Assembly (NCBI GenBank): GCA_027487435.1
Contig: JAIYDP010000024.1
Location: forward strand, 17,578-81,577
Direction of reading: 5' to 3'
DNA length: 64,000 bases
Source: Verrucomicrobiaceae bacterium
Lineage (GTDB): Bacteria; Verrucomicrobiota; Verrucomicrobiia; Verrucomicrobiales; Akkermansiaceae
Both the position numbers and the translations under genes were made by a program. Under the pieces are notes generated by a model. The model searched no databases. It saw only the letters and a list, made by a program, of their open reading frames with translations, and had not been told where the DNA came from. Below are positions 25,234 through 37,665 of this stretch, piece by piece; the stretch's first letter is position 1; every line of letters begins with the position of its first letter.

Positions 25234-28200
25234 TTACCAATCTAGAGCAAATTCTGCGAGTTTCTTACGCAGTGCCGTGATCGGCCAGATGCGCAAATCT
25301 CCGCGCCCTGAGGCAATGACGAGAGTGTTTCCATCGGCGGAAAATGCCACATCGCTGATGATGCCTTGCGCGTATGCGGGCAGAACGGCGAGAAGTTTTC
25401 CCGTGGCGATTTCGACGAGATGCACTTCGCGGTCGTGCTGCGTGGCGGCAAGCCAACGACCATCAGGCGAGATAGCGGCTAGTGTTTCGATGCGATTGTT
25501 TGCCGCTAATGGCAGTGCTGGCGCATCAAGCGGCTCGAGGTCGGATGTGCGCCACAAACGAGGTAGTCGTCCGCATGTGAGGAGGCGTGTGCCATCGGCA
25601 GAAAAGCTGCAACGCGCTCCAGCATGGTGTAAGCGTTTGGGTGAAGGGGAGGGCGATGATAAATCGAGCAGATCGAGGTAATCCGCATGTTTGCGAGAAC
25701 AGGCGATCCATCGCCCGTTGGCATCAGTAGCGATGACTTGTGCGGGTTCGGACAAACGGTAGGCCGAGGTTCTGTTAGGCAAAAGATAGTGAATCACTGG
25801 CTGGTGTTGATCAGCGACGATAAGGGATTTTCCGGGCGTGGCGAGAATTGCAGATGCCGGGCGATCATGGATTTTTTTGAGAGATTCTCCCGTTGCCGAA
25901 AAGGACCAAACGCCTTTGTCATCCGCACAGAAAAATCCGCTACCATCTTTTGCCGCCGCTACGTGACGCGGATGGGGAATTTTTATGGATGCTATCACAG
26001 ATCCGGTCGCCGTGTTCCAAATGGTGGGACTCTGTTCATCGACGGTGATCACTTTACTGCCAGTGGCGTTCACTGCCAGCGAAGGCAAGTCCGGCAAAGG
26101 CTCGGGGCGCGTCCACGTGTGTCCCACCAATCCGGGAAGTTGTTCCAAATAAAACATTTCGCCCTGATGGTAATGCGAGCCAAGCCTGCGACCATCGGCG
26201 GAAAACACCAAGTGCCACGCCACAGGATCGAAACGGGCCAATGGCGAAAATGTAATCGCATTCCACAGCCGCGTGCCCACGGCCTGCCCGCTGGCCGCCA
26301 GCAGTGTTCCTTCTGGATTGAAACGGGCGGTCGTTGTGCCATCGACGGGCAGAGTAAGGTGATCTAGCAGGTGACCGTTTTTGCCATCGAGAATGACCAA
26401 TCGTCCTCTGCCGCTTAGCACGCAGATGCGATCCGCTTCGTTTCGCCACGTCGCTTGCGAAATGCTTTCAGGAAAATCCTGCTGCCAACGGAAGGCACCT
26501 GTTTCGGCATCGCAAACACTGAGGTAGCGACCATCGGCGATAAGTAAAAGCGCTGACTCATCCAGCGACCAATCCATACCACCGCAGGCTTTTCCACTGG
26601 GCAATGACCAACGCGCGATGGGGTTCGCACCTCCTTCGCGTAATTCATAGACCGCTACAAATCCATCCGCTTCCCCGCGTGCGAAACGTGCGCTCTTCGG
26701 CGCGAAAGACCCGCTGGAAAATCCGCGAAAACCCATGCCTGATGACTTGTCCAGCACAACCTTGCCCGTAGTGGTATCCCATACCGACATCGCACTACCA
26801 TGTCGCAGCGAAAGGTAGCGAGAGCAGGGGCTAAAGGCACACACCTCGTCCGGCCATGGTGCGGGGAAGTGCGCCAGTGCACTGCCATCAGTCAACGAAC
26901 GCACCTCCACGACGCGTGGTATTTCATTCCACAACGCGACCTTTTGAAATGTTTCATCGATGCAAAAAAGCATCTCCGGTGTGGCATCTTGCGGAACGTG
27001 CGGCACCTTACATTTTCGCCATTGGTAGTCTACTTCCGCGAGCGCAGCGACGGCTTCACGGCGCAGGGCGGGGATGAGTTTTTCATCGGTGTTGTTGCGA
27101 CGCGCCTCGGAAATGTTCGCCAGCGCTTTCTCCCGCCAGCCCGGTTCATGTGCGAGACGCATCACGCGCACAGAATCCAGTAGAGACTCCGCCAATCGCT
27201 CCCTTGCCGCATCGCGCGCCACCCGCACTTGGTGATCACTGACGATCCATACTACGAACATTGCCAGCAATGCGAGAGCCGCCGCCGTGAGCGATCCTGC
27301 CGACAAGGGACGTCGCCGTGCCCAGAGCCAGACCTTTTCCCATCGGCGAATGGAACGCGCCCGCACTGGCTTTCCATCGAGAAAATTCTGTAAGTCCTGT
27401 TCCAAATCGGCTGCCGTCACATAGCGGCGCGCGGGTTCCTTGCGCAGGCATTTCAGGATGATGTTTTCCAAATCCAGCGGCACGGAAGGATTGAGCGCGC
27501 GTGGTGGTAGCGGTTCGTGCTCACGCACTTGATCAAGAACCGCTGCGACAGAGCTTCCAAAAAACGGCGGACGTCCGGTGACCAATTCATACAAGACGGC
27601 ACCGATGCCATACACATCCATTGCTGGTGCCAGAGTACCCGGCTCCGCATTCGCCTGCTCCGGCGGCATGTATGCGGGCGATCCACACAGTGCCATGGTG
27701 TTTGCCATAGCCCAAGCACCATCCACCACCTTGGCCAGACCAAAGTCCGCTACTCGAGGTTCATCCTGTAGATCTAACAAAATATTCGATGGCTTCATGT
27801 CGCGGTGCAGCACGCTCGCCGCATGGGCATGCGCCACCGCAGCTGCCACCTTGCGCATCCACAGGGCCGCACGGCGCGCCGGCACCGGGCCTGTTTGTGT
27901 GACATCGGCAAGCGTGCGACCTGGCACCCACTCCATGGTGAAATACGGCTGACCATCCATTTCCCCAGCTTCATACACCGCCACAATGTGCGGGTGGTTC
28001 AGCCGAGCCACCGCCCGTGCCTCACCCAGCAAACGCTCGCGCGATGCCGCATCCGCAAACGGGCCAGCGCAGAGAACTTTCAAGGCCACCACGCGATCAA
28101 GACTACGCTGACGGGCGCGAAACACCACACCCGCGCCGCCGCGTCCAATCTCTTCTAACAATTCATAATCCCCATGCACTTTCCCTAACACATCCACCAC

Positions 28201-28311
28201 CGCATCATCCAGCTCCAATGCCATGCGGAACGAACATGCCGCACACACGCTCCATGCCTCACACGATGGCAAGGCTTCTCCACACTCCGTACATGGCATT
28301 GCATTACTCAT
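25234..28311 (-). CDS. Ser/Thr protein kinase with WD40-like propeller
   Basis: A 1025-residue transmembrane kinase. An N-terminal zinc ribbon (CTEC ... CAAC, first 26 residues) precedes a Hanks-type kinase domain (about 50-310): GRGGAGVVF loop, VVALKVL lysine, HRDMKPSNILLD catalytic loop, VADFGLAKV, and GSPAYMPPEQ activation segment. A single membrane helix (AALALLAMFVVWIV, about 340-358) is followed by about 650 residues of degenerate WD40/YVTN repeats (for example FSADGTRLLTCG, AISPDGRWLAATQ). This is the common PVC-group kinase-propeller layout. It begins 74 bp after the ECF sigma gene, the usual partnership in these bacteria. Confidence 0.92.
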   Translation of the reverse strand: MSNAMPCTECGEALPSCEAWSVCAACSFRMALELDDAVVDVLGKVHGDYELLEEIGRGGAGVVFRARQRSLDRVVALKVLCAGPFADAASRERLLGEARAVARLNHPHIVAVYEAGEMDGQPYFTMEWVPGRTLADVTQTGPVPARRAALWMRKVAAAVAHAHAASVLHRDMKPSNILLDLQDEPRVADFGLAKVVDGAWAMANTMALCGSPAYMPPEQANAEPGTLAPAMDVYGIGAVLYELVTGRPPFFGSSVAAVLDQVREHEPLPPRALNPSVPLDLENIILKCLRKEPARRYVTAADLEQDLQNFLDGKPVRARSIRRWEKVWLWARRRPLSAGSLTAAALALLAMFVVWIVSDHQVRVARDAARERLAESLLDSVRVMRLAHEPGWREKALANISEARRNNTDEKLIPALRREAVAALAEVDYQWRKCKVPHVPQDATPEMLFCIDETFQKVALWNEIPRVVEVRSLTDGSALAHFPAPWPDEVCAFSPCSRYLSLRHGSAMSVWDTTTGKVVLDKSSGMGFRGFSSGSFAPKSARFARGEADGFVAVYELREGGANPIARWSLPSGKACGGMDWSLDESALLLIADGRYLSVCDAETGAFRWQQDFPESISQATWRNEADRICVLSGRGRLVILDGKNGHLLDHLTLPVDGTTTARFNPEGTLLAASGQAVGTRLWNAITFSPLARFDPVAWHLVFSADGRRLGSHYHQGEMFYLEQLPGLVGHTWTRPEPLPDLPSLAVNATGSKVITVDEQSPTIWNTATGSVIASIKIPHPRHVAAAKDGSGFFCADDKGVWSFSATGESLKKIHDRPASAILATPGKSLIVADQHQPVIHYLLPNRTSAYRLSEPAQVIATDANGRWIACSRKHADYLDLLDLSSPSPSPKRLHHAGARCSFSADGTRLLTCGRLPRLWRTSDLEPLDAPALPLAANNRIETLAAISPDGRWLAATQHDREVHLVEIATGKLLAVLPAYAQGIISDVAFSADGNTLVIASGRGDLRIWPITALRKKLAEFALDW

Positions 28312-28385
28312 GCGACATCTTGCTTTGATTCATCATGCTATTACATACGGGAAAAAGGTTTCACGGTTGCCTAGCGGCTCGCCTT

Positions 28386-29126
28386 TCAGTCATGGGAAAC
28401 AATGGCCAGCAGTTCACGCAATTCACTCTCCACCTCCGCCGGAGTGGAAACCGTCTCCGCCACTACCTCGCGGATGATTTGTGCATGACGGGCGCGTGAT
28501 CGATGAAGACGCGACTTCAGCGTATTGATCCCCATGCCCAGCCGTGCCGATTCCTCGGCTAGGGACGGCGCGTGCGGGTCAGCTCCCTGTTGCAGAACGC
28601 GCAGGATTTCCTCCTGACCCGTCTCCCCCATTTCCTGCTCCATGCGGCGATTCGCCTCCGCAAGGATTTGCAGCGCCCAGTTCCGGTCAAATGCCTCATC
28701 TGGCGTGCAAGTAGACGATGTCGTCACCCAACGGCGCTCTGCATCTTCATCATCCAGTGCTACGAATTCAATCCCTCCACCGCGCTTGATCGTCTGCGCC
28801 TTGTGCCACTCATCCGTGAGAAAATGCTTCACCGCCGTGCCGAGAAAATGGCGAAAGCGTCCGCGCTCCGGACATGCCTTCTCGACTATACGCCGCTCGA
28901 TGAGCTTGACGAAAAAATCTTGCGTCACATCCTTCGCCTGCTCCGCATGAACACCCCTAGCACGCACAAGTGCATAAACGGGAAACCAATACAACCGGCA
29001 CAATTCCTGTAGCGCCAGTTCTCCCGCATCCGATGCCATACCCGCACCCCGCACGATAGACCAGCGTGTGGTGGCAAAAACGCCGTTCGCCTGTGCTTCA
29101 TTTTCCGGAGCTACTCTGAATTGCAT
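28386..29126 (-). CDS. ECF-subfamily RNA polymerase sigma factor
   Basis: A 246-residue sigma-70-like factor. Region 2 includes LYWFPVYALVRARGVHAEQAKDVTQDFF-type sequence (key residues DVTQDFF and FGRFRHFLGTAVKHFL-like core), and region 4 is near SLAEESARLGMGINTLKSRLHRSR, a helix-turn-helix. It belongs to the large ECF group found beside Ser/Thr kinases in Planctomycetes and Verrucomicrobia; phosphorylation control by the downstream kinase is a reasonable inference. No anti-sigma factor is visible. Confidence 0.88.
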   Translation of the reverse strand: MQFRVAPENEAQANGVFATTRWSIVRGAGMASDAGELALQELCRLYWFPVYALVRARGVHAEQAKDVTQDFFVKLIERRIVEKACPERGRFRHFLGTAVKHFLTDEWHKAQTIKRGGGIEFVALDDEDAERRWVTTSSTCTPDEAFDRNWALQILAEANRRMEQEMGETGQEEILRVLQQGADPHAPSLAEESARLGMGINTLKSRLHRSRARHAQIIREVVAETVSTPAEVESELRELLAIVSHD

Positions 29127-29446
29127 GGTTATTGCCTAGCAGAAATGCTTCGCTCTGACAAGGCGACACCTTTGTTGTAGCGAAATTTCACCTTGCATAA
29201 CGACGAGCCATTCTTTTTTGGAAAAATAGATTTTTAAAAAAATCTGTAAATACTACCAGCATCAAGTTTTCTGAAGATGGGTTTTACATCCCAGTAAAAC
29301 AATGAGCCAAATCGGATTGAATCAATGTGGGGAACCAGAATTGAAATTTTCTTCTGTAGTGGGACGGAAAAAATGGAAGGTGTTTTTTGGGGTTGAGATT
29401 TGTTGAATATCGTCGTTTGCGTTAGACCCAGGGTTTTCACGAAGAG
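29127..29446. other. Gene-free stretch upstream of the ECF sigma gene
   Basis: About 320 bp, AT-rich, with two dyads: AGATTTTT/AAAAATCT at about 29228-29245 and GTTTTAC/GTAAAAC (loop ATCCCA) at 29281-29300. Neither is followed by a clear T-run, so they are not called terminators. The sigma-factor promoter should lie here. A 68-codon minus-strand open frame at 29234-29440 has no features of a gene. Confidence 0.5.
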
Positions 29447-31129
29447 CTATCGCTCGACGGGGGCGAGGCGGACGTTTTCTAGGAGGAAAAGGGCGTCTTG
29501 GTAGTCGCCGTTGGTGGCTTCTTCGAAGCCGATGATCATGGCATCGGTGACGGGGGCACCTAGGAAGGTGTGGATGGGGAAGACTCGGGCGGGATGGGTG
29601 ACTTTGGTGGCGCTGTGTTTGGGGTCGAGCGGAATGGCTCCGTGGCCTGTTTCGGCGACGAGGGAGAAGGGAATCTTGCCAGGATCGAAGGTGGCGGTGG
29701 ACGTTCCTTCAGTCCAGGGCGGAAATAGGCATTGATGGGCATCGGATTTTTTCGCGGAGCCTGCGAGGGTGGCGATGGGGTGTCGGGTGGCATCGCCGCT
29801 CGCATGCCAGCGCAAAGGGATTTCTCCGGGCGGGGAAAATCGAGCGATGGGGGTGATGCGCACGGGGCCGTCGGTGGCGCGAACCAACGCAGTGACGGCG
29901 ATGCCGGTGCCGATGGCGGGAGCTTTGGTATCGAGGTGAAGATCGGAGCCTCCGACATCGAGCGGGATGCCGAGGGCGTCGATGATGCGTTGGAGGGGTG
30001 GCTCGTTGTTTCCTTCTGGGGCGGCGAGCGAGATGCCTTGCAGCACGACGAAGGTACCGAGATCGGGCGGACCAACTTGCAGGCCTGCGGAATAGCGAGC
30101 GGGTGGAGTATCGGCGGCGGGCTTGAAGTCGATGCGAACGCGGGCTTTGCCGTTAGGGGCGAGAATGGCGGGTGTGCCATCGGCGAGGGATGCCTGAAAA
30201 AGTGGGGAATGCGAGCCAGTGAGTGCGAGATCGAGCGCGACGGCAGCGGGGCCGGGGTTGTGGATTTCGAGTTCTCTGCTGGCGGGGGCGAGTCCGCGGA
30301 CGTGACTGATTGCGACGTAACGGGTAGCGGGCGTGAGCGGTGGGGCGAGTTCGCGAATGCGGATGTTGCGATATTTGATTTCTGCGCCTTCAAGCTGAAG
30401 AGCGATGTGACCAGAAGAGAGCGGTTTCATTTCATCGTTCGTGAGGCGAAAGACGCGGCTGCGGACTTTGCCATTGACGAGGTGGACGGCGGAATCGGAG
30501 CCGTGAACGATGGCTTCGACGCGGTTCCAGCCTTCGAGTTGATCCAGCACGGGATAGCGCCCGATGTAGGCGTGATCCTGCTGATTGCAAAACAAAGGAG
30601 AGCCACCCGATTCGGGAAGCAGGCCGGCTTCGCCCTGGCCGGGGGCGTTGTTTGAATCGGGATGCATCCAGGTGAGGCCGCGGACTTTGAGGAAAACTAG
30701 GTCGCCGACATCGCCTTCCTGGATTTGACATTCCATGGAAACAGGCCAGATGCCCCACGTGCGTTGGTTGGGATCAGCGATGTGATAGAGCAGACCGGCA
30801 TCGCGAAGTTTTCCTTTGCGTGGTTCGAAGGTTTTTCGTCCCCAAGCGTATTCAAAATCGAGGTGGAAACGTGAATAGGTGCGATCGCTAACGATGACGC
30901 CAAAGTCGCCTTGCTTGTCCTCTGGGGTATCGGCATACATGTGGATCGCGCCGTCGCGGACGACGATGTGACCTTGAGGATCTTTGCCTGGCTCTGAACC
31001 TTGGATGGCGATGCTCCAGCCGTCGAGATTGCGACCGTTGAAAAGGGAAGTCCAAAGTCGAACTTCGCCGTGGAGCAGGGAAGCACTGAAAAGTGCGAAA
31101 ATGGAGTTGCGGATCAGGTGAGGGAACAT
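29447..31129 (-). CDS. DUF1080 (3-keto-disaccharide hydrolase-type) protein
   Basis: A 560-residue exported protein from the ATG at 31129 (MFPHLIRNSIFALFSASLLHG signal peptide); upstream in-frame sequence is non-typical. The N-terminal 250 residues are DUF1080: LWTSLFNGRNLDGWSI at the start, MHPDSNNAPGQ and RNIRIREL at the end, a concanavalin-like lamin-G fold now linked to 3-keto-glycoside hydrolysis. The remainder contains an Ig-like domain (ELEIHNPGPAAVALDLALTG) and a further beta-rich region. It is probably involved in periplasmic or surface carbohydrate breakdown. It lies 240 bp downstream of the SGNH hydrolase on the same strand. Confidence 0.85.
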   Translation of the reverse strand: MFPHLIRNSIFALFSASLLHGEVRLWTSLFNGRNLDGWSIAIQGSEPGKDPQGHIVVRDGAIHMYADTPEDKQGDFGVIVSDRTYSRFHLDFEYAWGRKTFEPRKGKLRDAGLLYHIADPNQRTWGIWPVSMECQIQEGDVGDLVFLKVRGLTWMHPDSNNAPGQGEAGLLPESGGSPLFCNQQDHAYIGRYPVLDQLEGWNRVEAIVHGSDSAVHLVNGKVRSRVFRLTNDEMKPLSSGHIALQLEGAEIKYRNIRIRELAPPLTPATRYVAISHVRGLAPASRELEIHNPGPAAVALDLALTGSHSPLFQASLADGTPAILAPNGKARVRIDFKPAADTPPARYSAGLQVGPPDLGTFVVLQGISLAAPEGNNEPPLQRIIDALGIPLDVGGSDLHLDTKAPAIGTGIAVTALVRATDGPVRITPIARFSPPGEIPLRWHASGDATRHPIATLAGSAKKSDAHQCLFPPWTEGTSTATFDPGKIPFSLVAETGHGAIPLDPKHSATKVTHPARVFPIHTFLGAPVTDAMIIGFEEATNGDYQDALFLLENVRLAPVER

Positions 31130-31181
31130 GGAGGTAGGGGTAAAGGGTTGGATCAATTCTAGGACGCTGGCGGTGGTTGAT

Positions 31182-31212
31182 CTGATACGTGGATCCTTCA
31201 CATTTGTATCAG
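31182..31212. promoter_or_regulatory. Inverted repeat upstream of the DUF1080 gene
   Basis: CTGATAC (31182-31188) and GTATCAG (31206-31212) form a perfect 7-bp dyad separated by 17 bases, about 55-85 bp upstream of the DUF1080 start. Geometry resembles a dimeric-regulator operator; no regulator is encoded nearby, so this is only suggestive. Confidence 0.3.
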
Positions 31213-31370
31213 GTATCGTGAGCGTCACTATAGGCATCGCTGCTTCTCACGTTGCAGCTAAACCTCTTGGGACACATACTCTGCGACCATGAAACCCATG
31301 TGCGGCAAAGCAAGGCGAACCTTGTTTCGCTTTGAGCATAGGATGCTACAAAGAATAAATTCCGAACCTG

Positions 31371-32132
31371 TTACCAAGATTTTTCTACTTCTGCGAGTTG
31401 GGCATCTGTCATGCCGAAGGCACGCAGTACGCCGCGAGCCATCATTTTGTTGCCTTCCGCATTCATGTGGCAGCCGTCGGTAGTGAGTTTGTTTTGCACA
31501 TCGCCACCGTAGAAAACCTTGCCAAAGGTTTTGGGTTTGCCGGGAACATCGGGGATTTTTTTCAATGCGGCTTGCATGTCGGCATTGAGGTCGGCGAGCA
31601 GGCAGCCTTTTTCTTTGGCAATCTGGCGAAGGAAATCATTGTAGGGAATCATCATCTGATTGAGCTCCTTGCTCGGGTCTTCGCCTATCATGGTCGAGGT
31701 GAGAACCATGAGCTTGATGTTGGCAGCCTGGCATTTCTCGATGATGGCGGTGATGTTTTTCTTGTAATCATCGATACCCACGCCCTCGAACGTGCGATTG
31801 CCCAATACGAGCTTGAAATGCCAGACATCATTGACCCCGCAGCTCAGCGTCATCCACTGAGGTTTCTTTTCGATGACTGCCTTGTCCAAACGCGCGAGCA
31901 TGTCGGTGGATTTGTTGCCGCTGACACCGGCGGGGATGTGGGTCACGTTCAGGCTTTGGCTGTTGAGGGCGCTCATGACAAGCGTGACGTAGCCGCCTTT
32001 TTTGTTGCCGCCTTCGGTGATGGAGTCGCCCATGAAGGCAATCGTCTCGCCGGGCTTGACGACGATTTGTGCCTGCGCGTTTGATGCAAAGGCAGTCAGT
32101 GCCGCGAATAGAGTTACGAGGATGGTTTTCAT
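31371..32132 (-). CDS. Secreted SGNH/GDSL-family hydrolase
   Basis: A 253-residue esterase-type hydrolase with signal peptide (MKTILVTLFAALTAFASNAQA). Block I is FMGDSITEGG with nucleophile Ser37; block III is SCGVNDVWH; block V is DGCHMNAEGNK (Asp219, His222). This is the rhamnogalacturonan acetylesterase/lysophospholipase-like SGNH group, often acting on acetylated or methylated polysaccharides. Location beside a DUF1080 protein agrees with glycan degradation. The exact substrate cannot be told. Confidence 0.87.
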   Translation of the reverse strand: MKTILVTLFAALTAFASNAQAQIVVKPGETIAFMGDSITEGGNKKGGYVTLVMSALNSQSLNVTHIPAGVSGNKSTDMLARLDKAVIEKKPQWMTLSCGVNDVWHFKLVLGNRTFEGVGIDDYKKNITAIIEKCQAANIKLMVLTSTMIGEDPSKELNQMMIPYNDFLRQIAKEKGCLLADLNADMQAALKKIPDVPGKPKTFGKVFYGGDVQNKLTTDGCHMNAEGNKMMARGVLRAFGMTDAQLAEVEKSW

Positions 32133-32196
32133 AGTTGTGGTGGTCGGAGCATATTCGTGAGTGACTCCTTTGGCAAGGCTGTTGCTGGTCGATGCG

Positions 32197-33036
32197 CTAC
32201 ATCTCTACTTTCCAGACAATCTGCTTGGGATCGGCGGGTGATTTCACGTATTGCACGCGGATTTTTTCCTCGGCAGTTGCGCCGATGGTGTCGCCTGCGG
32301 GAATCGCCTGTCGGCGCGAGGCGATGTAGGCCAAAAGATCAAACATCCGTCCCATCGCTTCGCCTGCATCGCGCTCATCGCAAATCAGATAGAGATCGGG
32401 CAGGGCGATTTGGTGCATGCCATGGCTGAGAAAACTCATTTTTCCATTAGCCTCGGGGGAACGCGATACACCATTCCAGAGCAGGATGCGTGGGCTGACA
32501 TCGTATTCCTCAGCCATCGTCAGGAAAAATTCTTTCGTATGAGTGGCCCGGGCGTTGCCGAAATACACTCCCACTGCTTGCGCGGCATCCACAAGTGCTG
32601 CGAGCAGGCTCGTGAATGCCATCATGCTCTCGACAACATCGATTTCCGCCTCTGGCATTAGGGAGACGACGAGGTGAGCGCGATGATCTTCCAGTCGATT
32701 GTTTTCCGCAAAAGACGAGATCGACATGGGAAAAGCTGCTTCCGCTTCGCCGTGGGGTATCGGCCTAGGCATCAGCGCGACGAAAGCGGTGCCTATGCCC
32801 TCCACCGTCATCATCACCACATCCTTTTCGGCATCGCTCGCAGGAGCGGCATTCTCATCGGCTGCGATGCTGATGGTATGATGTCCCTGCGCATACTTCG
32901 CAAACGCGGCAATGATGGTGTCGCTCGCAGGAAATTCGTCAAAGCGCAGCAAAACGAAGGCGAGGAAATGATTCGGTTTTTCCAGCAGCGGTGCTTCACA
33001 TTTGCCGAAGGGGAACAGTTTACTAAAGAGGCCCAT
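32197..33036 (-). CDS. DUF4261 domain protein
   Basis: A 279-residue soluble protein from the ATG at 33036 (MGLFSKLFPFG); a longer frame from 33111 adds an unconserved tail. The body resembles DUF4261: AHLVVSLMPEAE in the middle and a late segment with DLLAYIASRRQAIPAGDTIG, where the GDT motif is characteristic. Such proteins are cytoplasmic, of unknown function, and sometimes found near secretion or immunity genes. No signal peptide, no membrane helix. Confidence 0.7.
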   Translation of the reverse strand: MGLFSKLFPFGKCEAPLLEKPNHFLAFVLLRFDEFPASDTIIAAFAKYAQGHHTISIAADENAAPASDAEKDVVMMTVEGIGTAFVALMPRPIPHGEAEAAFPMSISSFAENNRLEDHRAHLVVSLMPEAEIDVVESMMAFTSLLAALVDAAQAVGVYFGNARATHTKEFFLTMAEEYDVSPRILLWNGVSRSPEANGKMSFLSHGMHQIALPDLYLICDERDAGEAMGRMFDLLAYIASRRQAIPAGDTIGATAEEKIRVQYVKSPADPKQIVWKVEM

Positions 33037-33121
33037 GATGATCGATGTTGCGTTAGTGGAGGCAGGGGGATTGCGATCTCTCGATTTTATAGAAAGCGCG
33101 CATACGAGCAAATCGTCTCTT

Positions 33122-34360
33122 TTATCGATAGGGATTCAAGAAATTTTCCGAGGAAGAATCGCTTTTGCTTCGGCGAGAAGATTGTTCATGAAACATGGTT
33201 CCTGCCATGGAGCGGGTCATGGCGATGCGGCAGGGGCGGATGTGCTGCATGGTGCGGAAAAGAATCCGACGCGGCAGCGTCAGCCAATCGTGTGATGATT
33301 GGAAGAGCGGGGTGAGCCCGCGGGTGGCGGCGCGATAGTAGCGGATCTGCATGCTGCGCTGGCGGGTGTAGTGTTTCAGCGCGAGTGGTAATGGGTATTG
33401 GGCGATGCATTCGGCTAGGCATGCGGCATCCATGAGGGCGAGGTTGACACCTTGGCCAAGTTGCGGACTCATGGCGTGGGCGGCATCGCCGAGCACAGCG
33501 ACGCCGGGGGCAGTCCAGCGAGTGAGGCGGACATCGCCGTAGCGGGCGGTGATGATTTGCTGCCAATCGCTGATTTGCGCCAAGAAACTTTCGGCTTTTG
33601 GTTCGTGATGGAGGATGTTGTTTTTCCACTCTTGCAGGGGCTGTGAGCGGATGGCGGCGTCATCGGTGAGACGCACGCTCCAGAACAGACTGAGAAGTTC
33701 TGGGGTGTTTGGCTGGTGCCTACCGGTGGGAAGGAATCCGCAAAGGATGCGAGTGTTGTGGACAATTTGATGAAGCTTGTGGGAGTCGAACGAGCCATCA
33801 TTTTCGCCAATGAACCAGTGCGCGCCCCAGGGGTAGGAGTGATCGACAGCGGCTGGGGCGACGCAGTGGCGGAGGGTGGAGCGAGCGCCATCGGCGATGA
33901 TGAGGAGGTCAAATGGGCCATGTTTTTGTCCGTGAGCGTCGGTGAGTGTCCAGCGAGCGTCATGGGAGCAGGCCTGAGTGATTTCGTGATTCCAATGCAT
34001 TTGTGCTCCGGCTTGATGCATGGAATCGAGCATGACATGGAGAAGCGCGGGGCGATGAAGGCCGAGGCCGAAGCTGCCATTTCGCCAATCTGCATAATCG
34101 AGCCGCATGAGGGTGCGCTGGTTTTCCCAGACGTGGAGGGTGTCGATGCGGGAGCCGAGTTGGAGGATGGTTTCGAGGATGCCGATGTCTTGGAGGACTT
34201 GCATGCCACTGGGTTGCAGCATGAAGCCCGCACCAACGGCGCGGCAGGTGGGGGCTTTGTCGAACACTTGCACGTTGTGGCCTTGTCGAGCAAGTAAGAT
34301 GGCGGAGGCTGGCCCAGCGGTGCCGCAGCCGACGATGCCGATGTGTTTTGGCGGATTCAT
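33122..34360 (-). CDS. FAD-dependent aromatic monooxygenase-like protein
   Basis: A 412-residue flavoprotein of the UbiH/PHBH group. The Rossmann dinucleotide site is IGIVGCGTAGPASAILLARQ at the N-terminus, DGARST marks the second FAD contact, and GDAAHAMSPQLGQGVNLALM the third. Enzymes of this group hydroxylate aromatic rings with NAD(P)H and O2; the closest well-known members act on hydroxybenzoates or salicylate, but the substrate cannot be read from sequence. The second residue of the GxGxxG motif is normal, but the last Gly is replaced (GCGTAG). No catabolic neighbours are present. Downstream of ppdK by about 210 bp, with a terminator between. Confidence 0.83.
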   Translation of the reverse strand: MNPPKHIGIVGCGTAGPASAILLARQGHNVQVFDKAPTCRAVGAGFMLQPSGMQVLQDIGILETILQLGSRIDTLHVWENQRTLMRLDYADWRNGSFGLGLHRPALLHVMLDSMHQAGAQMHWNHEITQACSHDARWTLTDAHGQKHGPFDLLIIADGARSTLRHCVAPAAVDHSYPWGAHWFIGENDGSFDSHKLHQIVHNTRILCGFLPTGRHQPNTPELLSLFWSVRLTDDAAIRSQPLQEWKNNILHHEPKAESFLAQISDWQQIITARYGDVRLTRWTAPGVAVLGDAAHAMSPQLGQGVNLALMDAACLAECIAQYPLPLALKHYTRQRSMQIRYYRAATRGLTPLFQSSHDWLTLPRRILFRTMQHIRPCRIAMTRSMAGTMFHEQSSRRSKSDSSSENFLNPYR

Positions 34361-34487
34361 GACAGGGACTCCTGCGAGCGGGTGAACGGATCAAGCATTT
34401 TTTAACGACGGATTGTACGGATTGTTTTGATCATGGATGGGGAGGAAATCTAAAAAAACGGGTGCTCGTTATTGGAGCATAGGAAGC

Positions 34488-34529
34488 GGAAAAAGAAAAG
34501 CACCCGCTGCATGAATTGCGGCGGGTGCT
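34488..34529 (-). terminator. Rho-independent terminator of ppdK
   Basis: On the minus strand AGCACCCGC and GCGGGTGCT form a 9-bp GC-rich stem around a 13-base loop, followed directly by TTTTCTTTTT. It begins about 40 bp after the PPDK stop. Confidence 0.88.
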
Positions 34530-34568
34530 GGAATTTTTGTGGTTCGGCGAACGAGGTTCGCTTAACGA

Positions 34569-37457
<2,889 letters not shown>

Positions 37458-37665
37458 TGTATTTTGGTGTTGGTGCTTCCGCTTAGGAATAGTCACGGAA
37501 TGGAATGCAGATTTTGTTGCATCGATTCTGCGTGAGGGCGCGGAGCTTAGCGGGCAAATCTTGTCTGTCAACTGGTCACTTACAGTTTTTTGACAAAAAA
37601 ATGCCTCACCAAAAATCAGAGAAAGATGCAAATGGGGTCAGGCACTTAGTGAAATCATTTGATTT

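Noticed and set aside
29234..29440. 68-codon minus-strand frame between DUF1080 and the sigma gene
   Set aside because: No ribosome-binding site, odd composition and AT-rich dyads; looks like chance.
31305..31333. Hairpin CAAGG-CGAA-CCTTG as terminator of the SGNH gene
   Set aside because: The stem is present but no T-run follows in the direction of transcription.
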